A program made the translations under genes and the position numbers. This document shows positions 20,556 to 33,146 of a stretch of 64,000 nucleotides of DNA, piece by piece. A model generated the notes under the pieces. That model worked only from the letters and a program-made list of their open reading frames with translations, was not told the origin of the DNA and did not search any database. The DNA is from Dichotomocladium elegans. Its lineage: Eukaryota; Mucoromycota; Mucoromycetes; Mucorales; Lichtheimiaceae. The number at the start of each line of letters is the position of its first letter. The first letter of the stretch is position 1. Location of the stretch: contig JAIXMN010000003.1 of NCBI GenBank assembly GCA_025716815.1, positions 1,736,001 through 1,800,000 on the forward strand, in the 5' to 3' direction.

Positions 20556-23500
20556 ATGTCTGCTCATGCCAATCCAACTCAAGGGCAGTTAGAGGAAGAG
20601 CTGGCGCAGATCCGCCGTTATGAGGATTTTAGTACCATTGGCAGGTATCTTCTCCTCTTCTTCACCTGCCCATTTATCACGGCCGCTATCATTACCTCAC
20701 TACCAAAACAAGCTGTAACTAACAGATACAATCTTATAACAAAACACCGGTCTGCGATCCATAGATTGGGTTAAGGATGCTATTCTGGAGCGTTACCGGC
20801 AGTCTTCAGTCCAAAAACGCAATCGCAATGATAACTCTTGGCGTGCCTGGTGGCAGATGACCTTTGAAACCACGCAGACATGGATTGTCGTGTCCCTTGT
20901 AGGTACGCTTTCTTTCGCCATTGTAAAAAGGGGATCTACCCGGATTTAGTTTTTGGACGGCTGTTAACCAACCTGGATCCGTCTTCAGGCGCGGCAGTGG
21001 GCCTTAACTCTGCCCTAATTGCTATCGTGACCGACTGGCTCTCTGATATTAAGCTTGGTTATTGTTCAACTGCATGGTGGCTCAATCAAAAGTACTGTTG
21101 CTGGGAGATTGAAGCCGATGGTATGTATAAACTGAGGGCGTCCTGCTGGCAACATACTAAGTTAGGCGCATTTGCCATGTAGATGGTGGATGTGAATATT
21201 GGATCCATTGGAGCCAAACGATGGGCCTTGGTCGAGATGTTTTTGTAGTTCAGTGGTTGTTCTACGTGGGGCTGGCGGTAAGTATTTTTTCGCGAAGATG
21301 GACATCCATTCATAATCGTCACTTTATATCTAGACCTTATTCGCCACGACGTGCGCATATCTTGTCAAAATCCTCGCCCCTTATGCCGCTGGTTCCGGTA
21401 TCTCAGAGATTAAATGTATCATTGGTATGTTGGGGAATCGTGCTTCCTTCATATGTGTTATTAGATTCAGGGATTAACATCATCTCTCTATCTTTAGCCG
21501 GATTCGTAATGAAAGGATTTCTCGGAGGCTGGACCTTATTGATGAAGAGTGTTGGACTTGTAAGCTCCTATCTTGGCGAGGATGATAAGATGATCTGATA
21601 TGATGGCTGGCTGGGATATGCTATGAAAGACCATGGCTGTTGCATCCAATCTATCGATAGGAAAGGAAGGGCCATCTGTTCATATGGCATGCTGCGTCGG
21701 AAATGTCATTTCACGAAGCTTCCAGCGATTTCGAACGAGCAAAGGTTTGTTTGACTTTTCATCTCGAAATAGATGGCCTTGATGAGGATGACATCAACCT
21801 AACAATTGATTTAGCTGAGATGCGTGAGATGCTGACAGCATCGAGTGCTGCGGGTGTTGCTGTTGCTTTTGGCTCACCTGTTGGCGGTGTACTCTTTGCG
21901 CTGGAAGAAATGACGTCTTCCTTTTCCAACAGAACCATGTGGAAGAGTTTCTTTTGTGCCATGATTGCTACGATTGTGCTGCAGGTTTGTACGCGGAAGT
22001 GGGTATAGGGAATGCTGTTGGCGGGTCAATGACGCAGCAAAATATAGGCTATGAATCCTTTCCGAACAGGAAAGCTCGTTATGTTCCAAGTGAGCTATGA
22101 TCGCGAATGGCACTCCTTCGAATATCTTTTTGTGGTCGTCATCGGCATTTTTGGCGTAAGTTGCGGATACTTTTAAGCAACAGCATCATCAATTACTTAG
22201 CCGTCGTGCCTTGTCGTCGATAGGGCCTTTACGGTGCGTTCGTGATTAAGTATAATGTGCTTGTAGCTCAATTTCGGAAAAAATATCTTCGTGATGTACC
22301 CGTTGCTGAGGCTGCTATCCTTGCCTTTGTTACCGCCCTCGTGGCATATCCTAATGTCTTTATGCGGATTGACATGACCGAAATCATGGGCATCCTTTTC
22401 CGAGAGTGTGAAGGTGCTGGAAACGACGATTATTATGGATTATGCCAGTAAGTTTATACCGGGTTTAATAGTAGTAATCGAGAATGTCAGATACTAACTT
22501 GCATGATAATATCAATTATTTTTTCAGGGCAAGCGAACTGGGGCGTATGATTGCATTGCTCTTTATTGCCACGTTGCTCAGAACGTTTGGTACCATCGTC
22601 TCTTACGGATGCAGGGTTCCCTGTGGTATCTTTGTCCCATCCATGGCAATAGGCGCCACCTTTGGTCGCATGATCGGTTTGATGGTCAAATCTTGGCAAG
22701 AGTAAGTCAGACGTGCTTCCGATTTGGCTGGATATTGATACTTCCATAGATCAGATCCGGAATTTTTTTTGTTCACAAGCTGCAAACCAGATGTTCCTGT
22801 GAGTATGAGTAGCGGGATTGAGGATCTATTAATTGACAATGAACTTTTATTACAAGTGTATCACACCAGGAACATATGCTTTTCTCGGAGCCGCAGCAGC
22901 ACTATGGTACTTAAAAACAAGTGACTAGAGGCTTTGAAACGCATTGGATAACCGCTTTCAACATTTTCTTATTTTAGTGGAGTGATGCGTATTACAGGTA
23001 AACGATTCATAACAGTATGCTATTTATCAGGTCTCCTCATGATATACAGTCTCTGTGGTTGTCATCATGTTTGAACTTACTGGCCAGATCACCTACATCC
23101 TTCCCACTATGGTATATCTTACCCATCGTAGTTTGTACAGTACAAAACTTGATGTTCTGCGATTTTCGATCACTTTAGATTGCATTGATGGTCACCCGTG
23201 CAGTTGGTGACCGATTTGGTACTGGCGGTATTGCCGATCGCTATATTCGACTAAACGGCTATCCCTTTCTGGATAAGGAAGACCATGTGTTTGATGTACC
23301 TGGTGAGAGAAGAAGGATCTTAAAGATAGAAGGTTGAAGTGGCTGATATTCCAGAAAATAGTGTCACATGTCATGCAGCAGGAGATTGCAGTTTTAGAAT
23401 CAAACGGAATGAAGATTTGTGATATCGGTAATTATAAAGATATCGTGGAGACGAGAAGAAATATTAACTCTTTCCCAATAGAAAATCTTCTAGACAGCAC

Positions 23501-24241
23501 TAATTACCGCGGATTCCCCGTGGTGCAAAATAAGGTCGATATGATCTTGCTTGGCTATATGGGTCGAAATGAATTAACCTATTTAATTGGTAATTGCAAT
23601 GAACGAGTTACATCGGTCTCTACGTGCGTTTGTTGATTTTATGATCAGATAAGGCGCGGTCATCCAACAAAGCACATGACTCTACTATCTGTCGTTTTAA
23701 GCCAGATGAAGACGAATCAGAAAACCTGTCGAGTATATCCAGTGCGGACCCTGTTATTCAAGGATCAACTGAAGTCCTTGATTTTGGTCCCTATGTCGAT
23801 CAGGTAACTTTGTTCCGAAGAGGAGCATGCTTCAGTTCTTATTTTTCTTATGTCTTTTATAGACCCCCATTACGGTACAACCGAAGCTTTATCTTGAAAC
23901 GGTCATGGACATGTTCAAACAACTTGGGTAAAGTAGACAAGACAAAGACGTATTGAAGATGCTCACATACCGACTATTAATCTAGTCCTCGCGTCATCCT
24001 TTTGGAACGGCGGGGGCGTCTCCTCGGACTCGTTACTGTGAAGGATGTACTCAAGTATATGGCACACATGGAAAATGCAGAGTCTAATGGCAGCGGATCC
24101 GATTATGACCGAGATGGGGGTGAATTCCTTAATCGTGTTGCTATGTGGTTTCTGCGAAGGACACACCAGTTCAACCATTATATGAGTTTGGATTCGACTC
24201 CAGACGAAGCTCACGAACTGGGTGGTCGTCCAAGACGTTGA
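20556..24241 (+). CDS. CLC-family chloride channel / Cl-/H+ antiporter
   Basis: The start [21 protein letters not shown] is followed by many short introns. CLC signature motifs appear in order: AGSGISEIK (anion selectivity loop), [10 protein letters not shown] (gating Glu), [14 protein letters not shown] (with the internal Glu associated with proton coupling in exchangers), and [15 protein letters not shown]. The membrane part is followed by two CBS domains, the first with NYRGFPVV and [14 protein letters not shown], the second with [24 protein letters not shown] near the C-terminus. Motifs and CBS pair match the eukaryotic ClC-3/GEF1 group of Golgi or endosomal exchangers that acidify compartments and support metal loading of secretory enzymes. 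Localisation is inferred from family. The gene converges on SEN34, with about 70 bp between stops. Confidence 0.9.
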
Positions 24242-24311
24242 TTTTTGTTGTTGTATACATATTTTCGTATAGTAATAGAATTCTTTTTTTGTTCTTTCAC
24301 CATATTGCTGC

Positions 24312-25052
24312 TCAAAATCCTGCCCATTGAATAGAAAATATTGTAATTGGGTTCTTATCGCCGGCGTCGACAGTTGACGCATATCCGGCAAGGACAAACA
24401 CCTTTTTCACATTGACGGCCAAGCGGCCTTTACTGACCAAATCTACCGGTGCTAGTGGTCTGGTCGGATCTGGAATGGCCTCAACGATAAACTGACTATG
24501 ATACCGCATGGGGTCTCCCGGATAGGCTAGGAAGTCACCGCCAAATTTGAGACCGGATGTCACGTAAAATTGCTGTGACCATAAGAATTCAAAGATCTGA
24601 TAGCGTAGTTGCTCGATTTTGGTTGTGGGGTAGGACCAAGTGGTATCGGAAGTGTTGCCCTTTGTGACCAGTTCGGCATAACCTTGTCGGCAAAAGTGAT
24701 ACGATAAAAAAAAAAGGTGTGAATTGGCAGCCTGCATTGCCTCTGATATTGCTATGATGCTGTTGCCGTAGTATTCCAAAATAATATACCTTTTGACAGA
24801 AGCAAGGTTGCTTCCTCCGGAAGTAAAAGTAGCGGTAGACCAGGATATGCATTCTGCAGAGGTACCCGTGGTAATGAGCCGATAAGAGCGCCGACAACGT
24901 GATGCTCACATCGTAATCGCTTGACATCTTACAGACAACGAAATGAATTAAAAAAGAGGGACAAAAAGCTCCCTTGCTATTAGCTTACCTTGTACTGTGA
25001 ATATTAAGGGCTTTTGTCCGCAAAGACGTATTACTATTTTGCTGGATTCCAT
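24312..25052 (-). CDS. SEN34: tRNA-splicing endonuclease subunit Sen34
   Basis: Three exons (25052–24989, 24927–24790, 24682–24312) sum to 573 nt, or 190 codons with the frame closing exactly. The N-terminus reads MESSKIVIRLCGQKPLIFTV, then VKRLRCEHHVVGALIGSLP, LLLLPEEATLLLSK and, after the second intron, GYAELVTKG. The C-terminal endonuclease fold contains SGLKFGGDFLAYPGDPMRYH and VNVKKVFVLA, holding the family's Tyr, His and Lys catalytic residues. Sen34 cuts the 3' splice site of intron-containing pre-tRNAs in the heterotetrameric SEN complex. At 190 residues it is shorter than the human or yeast proteins. It shares an upstream region of about 140 bp with the divergent GT8 gene. Confidence 0.88.
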
Positions 25053-25061
25053 GTGTTTGTA

Positions 25062-25080
25062 TGTATGTATGTATGTATAT
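25062..25080. repeat. (TATG)n microsatellite
   Basis: Four to five ATGT/TATG units lie about 110 bp upstream of the GT8 start codon and just upstream of the SEN34 start, inside their shared divergent region. Confidence 0.8.
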
Positions 25081-25192
25081 AGGGCTGAGGGATTGGGCGC
25101 AAACAAGGGGTGGAAAATAGAAAATGTTGAAGAAAAAAAAATAATTCGAGTGATTCCCTCTTCTTTTCCTTTCGCCTTCCCCTACCCAAGAA

Positions 25193-26205
25193 ATGCTTGA
25201 CATCGAGGATAACAAGGAGTATACGCCCCGCGCGGCGTGGATGGTTGTGCTAACAAGCACCAATAGCTACGTGAAGGGCATCGCTGTAATCGCACGGGCG
25301 TTTCAAAAGGTCCAGAGCCGCTACCCACTTGTCGTGCTGTATACGCCGGCAGTGACACGAGGGGTGTTGGATTTGTTGTCTACTACGTACGGCTGTATCC
25401 TTAAGCCTGTGGATCCAATCCGACCGCAAGGGAGGGCAGACTACCAGTATGAGCGATTTGTTGAGACCTGGACCAAACTCGCAGCATGGGATCAAGAAGA
25501 ATACGAACGGGTTGTGCTCATGGATGCCGATATGCTCCCGATCAAGAATATGGACGAGCTCATGAGAATCACTTTGCCACCGGACCATATCGCAGCCTCT
25601 CATGCGTGCCGCTGCAACCTTCACAAGATCAAGACGTACCCCGCAGATTGGTAATGAAAGAAGAAAGGCGCAGCGTAAATGGATGTTTTTTATTTGTGTG
25701 TCTGAAACTTAAGGACCGTCTATTATCCGGGACACAACGGCGACGACAACGAAAAATAAGGGTGCCTGCCAATTGCGGCTTTACTCATTACAATTCTACA
25801 CGGTCTTCCTCATTAGCCACCAATGCAGATTACTTTAACAGCGGCTTGGTTGTGTTACAGCCATCTAAGAGCAAGTTCCAGCAGATCCGTCAGCGCTTGG
25901 ATAGCATACCTGACCTCCGAGTCTATCCCTTCCCGGACCAGGACTTCTTGAACGAGGAATTTAGAGAGCAATGGTTTCTTCTGCCCTACGGCTACAATGC
26001 ACTCAAGACTTTGCCTGTAGCTCACGCACCCATTTGGCATCTTGAGGACGTCAAGAACATCCATTACATTCTCCCACGTAAACCCTGGGATTACCGTATC
26101 GGAGAGAACCCGCTTTATCTCCATGCGTTGTGGTGGAAGCATGTAGAAGAGGAGCAGATTGACCTTCAGACGATAGATGATGTAATAAGCACTGAGCCAA
26201 TATAA
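25193..26205 (+). CDS. Glycosyltransferase family 8 protein (glycogenin-like fold)
   Basis: Two exons (25193–25650 and 25761–26205) join in frame to 300 residues. The N-terminus AAWMVVLTSTNSYVKGIAVI is a Rossmann-like start; the DxD metal and nucleotide-sugar motif is in VVLMDADMLPIKNMDEL. The join gives YPADW–VPANCGFTHYNS, followed by DYFNSGLVVLQPS and FPDQDFLNEEF. These are GT8 hallmarks shared by glycogenin and galactinol-synthase-like enzymes. There is no glycogen-synthase-binding tail, and I see no signal peptide, so the acceptor sugar cannot be stated. Likely cytosolic. Confidence 0.85.
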
Positions 26206-26309
26206 TTCAACCCCAAGGGGTTGTGATATCATCCTTGCGTTAGCGATACCCAGTCTCCCAAAAAGATTTTTATATTTTTCATCTTTCGCTTTACAGACAC
26301 TTTCAAACC

Positions 26310-27958
26310 ATGCCATCGCGAATCCCTGACATTGCCAAAGTTAGACAGCTCATTCCTCCGTTGGCCGCCGATATGCATAAGGGTCAAGCAGGTGCGAGAG
26401 AACATGAGACATATTCCATTCCTTTTTTTTTTTGACAAAGAAAAACCATTGACATTGCCACATGCTGGGGTGTGTTTGCAGGACGCGTTGGCGTTGTCGG
26501 AGGTTCTGAAGAGTAAGCATGTGGCGCACAGACGATGTAGTAAAGACCGGAGCCCTGGCTAATCCCCTAAAACAGCTATACGGGAGCGCCGTACTTTAGT
26601 GGTATCTCCGCCATGAAACTGGTAACAGAGCCTTAGGAGATGGAAGAGAAAGTAAACACCATGGTAACGCGCAGCGATACCATAGGGTGCAGATTTATGC
26701 CACATCTTTTGTGAGCCTGGTGCCGGCACAGTGATCAAGGTCAGTTCAGGTCAACAAAAGGAAGAATAAGAAACTGATGCAGCAGTATATCTTACCTGTG
26801 TCCCCCAGAGTTACTCGCCTGGTGAGTAAGTTGTGAACATTACCAATAGGATATGCACTGAACGCAGTGCTTAGATCTTATTGTACATCCATACATGCGC
26901 ACCTCCGAGCAAGTATTTTCTTTTTCGGGGGGGGGAAAGAGGGAGATGAGCCATTCTAGCGCTCGCGTGCAGAATGCTCCTAAACAGAGCATGATATTCA
27001 TTTGTACATAATTTAGGAAGAAGGATGCCTCAGTTTCCGACATAGTGAAGCGTATTACCGATACCTTTTCAAGACTTCATGTGCTCGTGGTCGGGCCAGG
27101 CCTTTCGCGAGACAGTGCGATGCAGGATACTGCAAAGGAGATTATGATGAAGGCCCGCGAGCGAAACATGGCCATTGTAGTTGACGCTGTAAGTAGAGAT
27201 TCAACATGAAAATAGGCTTAGTTTCTTATCACTTGTCGATGGGTAGGACGGTTTGTTTCTGGTGCAGAACCACCCCGAGACCGTGCAGAATTACACCAAG
27301 GCGGTTCTCACACCAAATGTGGTTGAATTCAAACGTTTATGCGAGCGAATGGTTCGATGATGAAGAGATAAGTCAACGATAGGCGCTGATTAGTAATTCT
27401 CGCATAGAAGGTCGATTCGGACGACAGTGCCCCGGACACACTCGTCTCCAAACTAAGCCAGGCATTAGGTGGTGTCACCATCGTACAAAAAGGTCAAGTG
27501 GATCTTATAAGCAACGGCAGCGAAGGTAAAAAAAAAGGCAGTGGGTAATGATCATCATAATCCGGCGAGCAGCTGAATACATGTCCTATTCCAGTTTTAT
27601 GCTGCGATACAGAAGGTGGGCGTCGCCGCGTTGGAGGACAAGGTGATATATTGTCAGGAACCATTGCCACTTTTCTCGCATGGGGCAAGGCGTATGAAGA
27701 AGGCGTTTGGAAGTAAGCTCATCAACTACAAAAATAACACGATTAAAGACGAAAGGCGACCACGTGTAACTTCTTGACTATAGACATGCGAATGACATTG
27801 ATCCTAAGGATATTGCTATGCTCGCCACCTGGGGCGCTTGCACCATCACTCGAGAGAGTTCTCACATCGCGTTCAAGAAGCATGACCGTGCCATGCTGAC
27901 CTCGCACGTCCTGGATGAAATCGGAAATGCCTATGCCAAATTTATAGGCATGGATTGA
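26310..27958 (+). CDS. NAXD: ATP-dependent (S)-NAD(P)H-hydrate dehydratase
   Basis: Starts [18 protein letters not shown] and is split by several short introns. Exons encode [78 protein letters not shown] and [20 protein letters not shown], ending [17 protein letters not shown]. This motif set identifies the ribokinase-like CARKD/YjeF-C family. The enzyme repairs damaged NADH and NADPH hydrates in the cytosol or mitochondria. The usual partner epimerase is not fused, as is typical of fungi. A PolyT/T-run at about 26423–26433 lies in an intron. Confidence 0.88.
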
Positions 27959-28385
27959 ATGTCAAACCCTGCGAATAAATACACTGGAATATCGCTATCA
28001 GCTATGCTCACCATTTAAGCAAAGACTTGTTCTGGGCTTGAGTACAACATGAGGTGCAAACATCACCAATTCTCTTGCTGAGCAATTGAGGATGTGTTCT
28101 GTATACAAAAATAACAGCAACTATTTATTGCCTCTTTTTTTCAAGCACAGTACCACTTTTTAACGTTTACTCTGGAAGGCTGAGTGAGGATTATTAGCAT
28201 TTTATTGCCTGCGAAAAGCCCGCTCTTGTGTGCGCGTGTATGGATATGTGGGTATACTGTGTTTATTGCCCCCCCCTTTTTTTCCATCCGTAAGCTGTAT
28301 ACGTGTGGCGTGTGCGGATGGCTCCGCCAATTCCACTCTCTTTTTTTCTTTACTTTCGCTGGTGCCACTTCTTCCATCTCCCTCA
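27959..28385. other. Intergenic spacer
   Basis: Terminator region of the hydrate dehydratase and promoter of the next gene. Homopolymer C and T runs at 28267–28282; no gene seen. Confidence 0.5.
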
Positions 28386-29641
28386 ATGTCCGGTAGCGCC
28401 AACCGCCCGTCCTCGGTCTCACCGCCTGCTCGACCACAGACATGGCAAGCACCCACCTCACCTACCATACCAGCATCCAATGCCAGGCAATCAACCATGA
28501 CAGCAAATGAGACCGATATTACCGTAAAACAAATACTGGAACAGTACGGCGATGACCCGGAATTACTGAAACATGTGCTCATGGCCAAGGCGGAAGAAGA
28601 CAAGGTGAAAACCAGAATATAACTATACCTTGAGTATCTTCCTTTTTCTTGTACTTATAACGGTATGTATAGAAACAAACAGCCATTGATACCCTCAAAG
28701 TCGAGCGCGCCCGAATCCAGTTGCGGGAGCTCGACCTTGAACTTTTGCGAGAACACAATAAGTTCGCAATAGCAACATCGTCCACGGCGACAACGACGAC
28801 AGCGGCAGCATCGATAGCAACGAGTCACGATAAACTAACGTTGCACCCCCTCTTTCCTCCTCCACCAGGGATGCCAGCAACGGCAACAACCTCTTCAGCA
28901 CCTATTCCTGCGCCGCCTTCTTCTAGCAGTCTGGACCATCGTCAGCATCAGCAACATTTGCATGACTCCTATTACGGCCTGGCGCCAGTACAGCAGCAAG
29001 TCTTAGCACGCATCACCGGCGAGTTTACCGAAAACCATAATGGCTACTGCCCTCGCTCGCCTGTGACCTATCCGCACTCTGCTCATCCACTTTGCCCGCC
29101 GTCTTCTGAATCCTCCCATCCATTTCGCTCCGCTTTTAGTGTGAGCGGCGCCGGCGGTGGCAGCAGCAGCAGCGGCGGCGGCGGGAATAATAACAACAAC
29201 CGGCTTTTTCCACGGAATAATAATAATAATAATAATGGCTTCCAACATCAACCCACTACCCCCGTCTCGCCTGGCGTAACCGCTGCGGTGGCAGCGGCAC
29301 AAGCAGATCGCGAAGATACCCACTCTTTGAGGAAAAGGGGACGTACATCCATCAGTGGCAGCCACGAAGACATGACGCACGATCAGGTTATGGAGGCCCT
29401 CAAGGCGAAGATTCAACGGGGCAATCATGACAAGTCGAAACGCGTCCGCATCCCATCACCGCGCTCTGCAAAACCCATCTTACCTCCCATTGATACCAGC
29501 GTCGGACGAATGCGGTCCATCCCACCCCCTATCGCATCATCGCCCCTAGCAACGCACCATGGCGAACTTCCGCCACTGCCACCACCACGGCCTACTGCTG
29601 CGTCCGACGGCTCTTCTTCCACTGCCGAAACCGCATCCTAA
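28386..29641 (+). CDS. Conserved-looking protein with short helical core and low-complexity tail
   Basis: Two exons (28386–28604 and 28673–29641) give 395 residues in frame. Residues about 40–115 form a charged helical segment (TVKQILEQYGDDPELLKHVL, then DTLKVERARIQLRELDLELL) that could be a coiled coil. The rest is low complexity: Ala/Thr runs, Gly/Ser runs, two Asn runs (29190–29240) and Pro-rich stretches. Near the C-terminus a short conserved-looking block reads DQVMEALKAKIQRG followed by KRVRIPSPR and PILPPIDTSVGRM. There are no transmembrane segments. I do not recognise a family; a nuclear or regulatory scaffold role is a guess only. Trinucleotide repeats explain the poly-Asn tracts. 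Confidence 0.75.
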
Positions 29642-29956
29642 AATGAAAAATGTACCAACCGAGCACTCCCACCCCCAGCTATCCCGTGCGTGCATTCAAT
29701 CCGCCCGTGATTGCGCCACCACCTTCTGTTTCTCATCCATCCCTAAAATAGTCCAGCAATTTTCATCAAATATATATCACAACATACACACACGCTCCCC
29801 CCACAACCACATATACATATACACTGCATACACAGAGAAAGAAAAAGAGTGGCCATTTGGTTAATTGCGAAGAAAAATTTATTATATGGATCAGGAAAAA
29901 AACAATAGAGGATGTCAGCATTAGCGAGGCAGACAGACGAGGACAGTACGATCGGG

Positions 29957-31434
29957 CTACTGAGTTTTCCCGGAATCGAATTGCTGGGGATTCAGCATAG
30001 GCATAAAAACTGTCTTGGGGCCCTGGCCAGCGCGACTCATGGATGAGAGGGTTTCCAGATAACGGATTTGCATAGCAGCGGGCGTGTTTAGGATGTCGGC
30101 TGCTTCACGCATCAGTTTTGCCGACTCGACTTCGGCCTGCGATGCAATGACACGTGACTCACCCAAGCGCTTGGCTTGGGCTGCAGATGACAGCGATTCC
30201 TGCAGCTGTTGGGAGATCTCGATGTCCTTGACAAGTGTGGACTCAACCTAGAAAGGGGTTTTCGGTGCTTAATGCAAATTGCGAGGAAACTGAGAGCCAG
30301 AGAAGAAGGGAGGGGAATATCTCTTGCCATACCTCGACACCCCATTGAAGAGCGACGGGGTTGATGGCTTTTCGAATTTCACGCGAGATTGCGTCGCGGT
30401 TTTCAACCAAGTCCTGGAAAGTATGCTGTCCGCATACGTTACGGAGGATGGTGCGCGCCCTAGAATCGATGTGTGTGTGGGATCGTATACACGTGCCAAT
30501 CGTTAGATCAATTGCCAAAGCGTCCTCCAAACTGTTGGCGGTTTTGTTTCACCTTTCCACAAGTGCATGAACTACACTTTTCACGCCAAACTGGGATTCA
30601 TAAGGGCTCACAACACGCCAGTATAAGACAGACGCGATGGCAATGCTGACATTATCCTAATAAATTCATGCGCACATGGTTAACTGGCTAAAACCAAAGT
30701 TACAGCAAACACTCTTAAGAGTTTTTCATCATCCTCGTGCCTTGGTCATGACCTCCTGCTGTGGGATTTGAGTGATCTGTATTTTCATATCCACGCGCGT
30801 GATGCTTTCTGTGTTTGGGTTAATCTGTGGCATAGTGAGACGGGAGATGAAACCGGTTTAGCACACTCGCGGTTGTATATATATATAGCTGAGTACCTGG
30901 ACAAGGCCCGGATCGACGATCTTGTAGCATTTGCCGAAACGAGAGATTAATCCTACGTTGCCTGTGATATTTGTTATAGACAAAGAAGGCAGATTCGCTC
31001 ATCTTATTTGCCGCTTTTACTATTCACCTTGCTCTATGCGTTGATACGGGTTGGGGAAGATGCAACAGCATGGGATCTATTGGCCATTTGATTCAGTTAG
31101 ATCTCGTCTGCACATTTGTGCAAAAGGCTGGGTGAAGAGTAAAAAAAAAAAAAAGTACCGAGCCAAAAAAACCTAGGACGTCTCCGAGACATGTTGCCAA
31201 GGTACCATAAAGGCCCTATGTCCATCTATAAATTCAAGCGGCCTTGGTTGACGTGCTTCTCTGACTTACGTGATGGATATCATCCAAGCCAAAATTCTGT
31301 GCATAACGGTGCTCGAGATCCTCTTGGCGGATGCCGATGAAATCATTGTCGTTTTCGTTATCTTTGTACCTTTGGTATGTTTTGGATCGTGAGCTTGGCT
31401 CTGCGACGGACGAGATCAGTTGATTTTCGCTCAT
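29957..31434 (-). CDS. Stomatin/prohibitin-like SPFH (band 7) protein, copy 1
   Basis: The N-terminus MSENQLISSVAEPSSRSKTY is followed after introns by GLYGTLATCLGDVLG and IPCCCIFPNPYQRIEQ (a membrane-associating hydrophobic/Cys segment), then GNVGLISRFGKCYKIVDPG. The SPFH core continues with SITRVDMKIQITQIPQQEVM, NVSIAIASVLYWRVVSPYE and VCGQHTFQDLVENRDAIS, and the C-terminal helical part has LSSAAQAKRLGESRVIASQA and TPAAMQIRYLETL. One intron (between MTK and DNVSIA, about 30663–30738) begins GC rather than GT. Stomatins form oligomeric membrane scaffolds at plasma, endosomal or mitochondrial membranes. It is head-to-head with its paralogue at 31666. Confidence 0.87.
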
Positions 31435-31665
31435 GGTAGGATAATTTCGAGACGAAGGAAAAGTAAAAAGGAGGTGAGAAAAAGAAGCGAGACAGGGTTA
31501 GAAAACCCTATTTGGTTGCACAAGTTCATGCTTAGCTTTTCTTTTTTTGCGAAGCTGCTCAGCATAATTTTCCCAAACCTTTTTTTTTTTTTTTTGGTAC
31601 GGGTGCCTCCCCGAGGGTATGTAGTTCATTTCTTTTTCTTTCTCATATCTCTCCTCCAAAGAATC
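31435..31665. promoter_or_regulatory. Bidirectional promoter between stomatin paralogues
   Basis: A 231-bp gap separates the divergent start codons of two SPFH genes. It contains poly-T runs (31580–31596) and pyrimidine-rich stretches but no clear TATA box on either side. A shared regulatory region is inferred from the geometry only. Confidence 0.45.
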
Positions 31666-32920
31666 ATGGCTAATTTCTATGACCAAAACGACCCTACTTC
31701 CGAACATCCTCCAAAGCGGCCCCCTCAGAAAGACTTTCATTTTGAGACAGCCATCACAAGCGACCATGTATGACACTTATTTCGGTCGCTCGGCAACCTC
31801 CATCTAACAGCAGCATGTTTCCTATTTGCTAGGGTTGGTACGGAGCAATGATGAACTGCTTTGGTTCCATCGCAGGCGGCTTGGGAATGGTATGTTACCC
31901 GTTCTACCAACAAGTGCATCAGTGTAATAAACATGCTTCTATACATTAGATTCCCCTATGTGTTTGCTTTCCAAATCCGTACAAATCGGTTGATCAGGGA
32001 TCGGTGGGTCTTGTCACCCAGTTTGGCAAGTTCTACAAGTGCGTGAATCCTGGACTCGTCAAGGTATGAAATTGGCTTGCTTTCTCTTTATTTGATCGTT
32101 TATGCAAACTCAATGGCCTAATAGGTTAACCCATTGACAGAGTCGGTGCACCGCGTGAGCGTGATGATGCGAGTCATTGAAATTCCGCAACAGGTCATCA
32201 TGACCAAGGATAATGTCAATATTCGCATCGACAGTGTCATGTATTGGCATATTGTCAACCCCTATCGTGCCACGTTTGCCGTCAGCGATGTCAAGTTTGC
32301 GCTCATGGAACGGTAAGCTGATGCATATCCACCGACCGCCCAGATATAATACATGCATTTCCTGATGCTCGATCGAACCATCCCATAGGACACAGACAAC
32401 TTTAAGGCATATACTCGGGACAAAGACGCTCCAGGACTGTATCGAGAACCGTGAAGCTATCGCTCATGAGATCCAAGAAGTCACACGTTCTGCGGCGGAT
32501 GATTGGGGCGTCGAGGTACACACATAGATACACAAATCAATTTCACGGATAAAGCTAATACATACCCCGGAACCAAAGATCGAGTCGATCCTGATCAAGG
32601 ACCTTCAGTTCACCAAAGATCTTCAAGAGTCCCTGTCGGCTGCAGCCCAGGCCAAGCGCGTCGGTAACGCCAAGATCATCAGCGCGCGCGCCGAGGTTGA
32701 TTCGGCCAAGTTGATGCGCACAGCGGCGGACATCCTTTCCACACCTGCTGCTATGCAGATTCGCTACCTCGAGACGATGAACACGCTTGCCAAGGCACCC
32801 AACACGCGCGTTATCTATCTGCCATCCTCTGAAGGCGATAGATCGATGAACGCCTTGCAGGCTTCTACGTATCAAAATCTTATAGATACCTACGAAAGGC
32901 CTAGTGTACACAATCTATAG
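31666..32920 (+). CDS. Stomatin/prohibitin-like SPFH (band 7) protein, copy 2
   Basis: The ATG at 31666 starts MANFYDQNDPTSEHPPKRPP. After introns come GWYGAMMNCFGSIAGGLGM, IPLCVCFPNPYKSVDQGSVG, LVTQFGKFYKCVNPGLVKV, ESVHRVSVMMRVIEIPQQVI, NVNIRIDSVMYWHIVNPY, LGTKTLQDCIENREAIA, IKDLQFTKDLQESLSAAAQA and TPAAMQIRYLETMNTLAK. The order and exon structure parallel copy 1, so the two arose by inverted duplication. Unlike copy 1 there is no intron at the MTK–DN position. The C-terminus ends in a Ser/Tyr-rich tail (YERPSVHNL). Role as for copy 1: oligomeric membrane scaffold. Confidence 0.9.
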
Positions 32921-33146
32921 TCAGCTCATTGTATTCATCTGTGTGTGTCTCCTCTAAGAAAGATTGATCAGTTTCAAAGCGGAGTTCTGCAAGGAAGTGC
33001 CTCAATTTTGAATGGCTGTTGATTGCGCAATTCCCTCCTCCTGGGACAAAATAGGGTCTTTCATTTGTCATCAACCGATGGGCGATTATCTCCCTCCCCC
33101 TCTCTTTTTCTCTTTCTCTTCATAGGACACAACACACATTCACACT

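Noticed and set aside
25062..25080. Tandem TATG units considered as a CRISPR-like or regulatory array
   Set aside because: Simple microsatellite with no spacers; nuclear fungal DNA has no CRISPR arrays.
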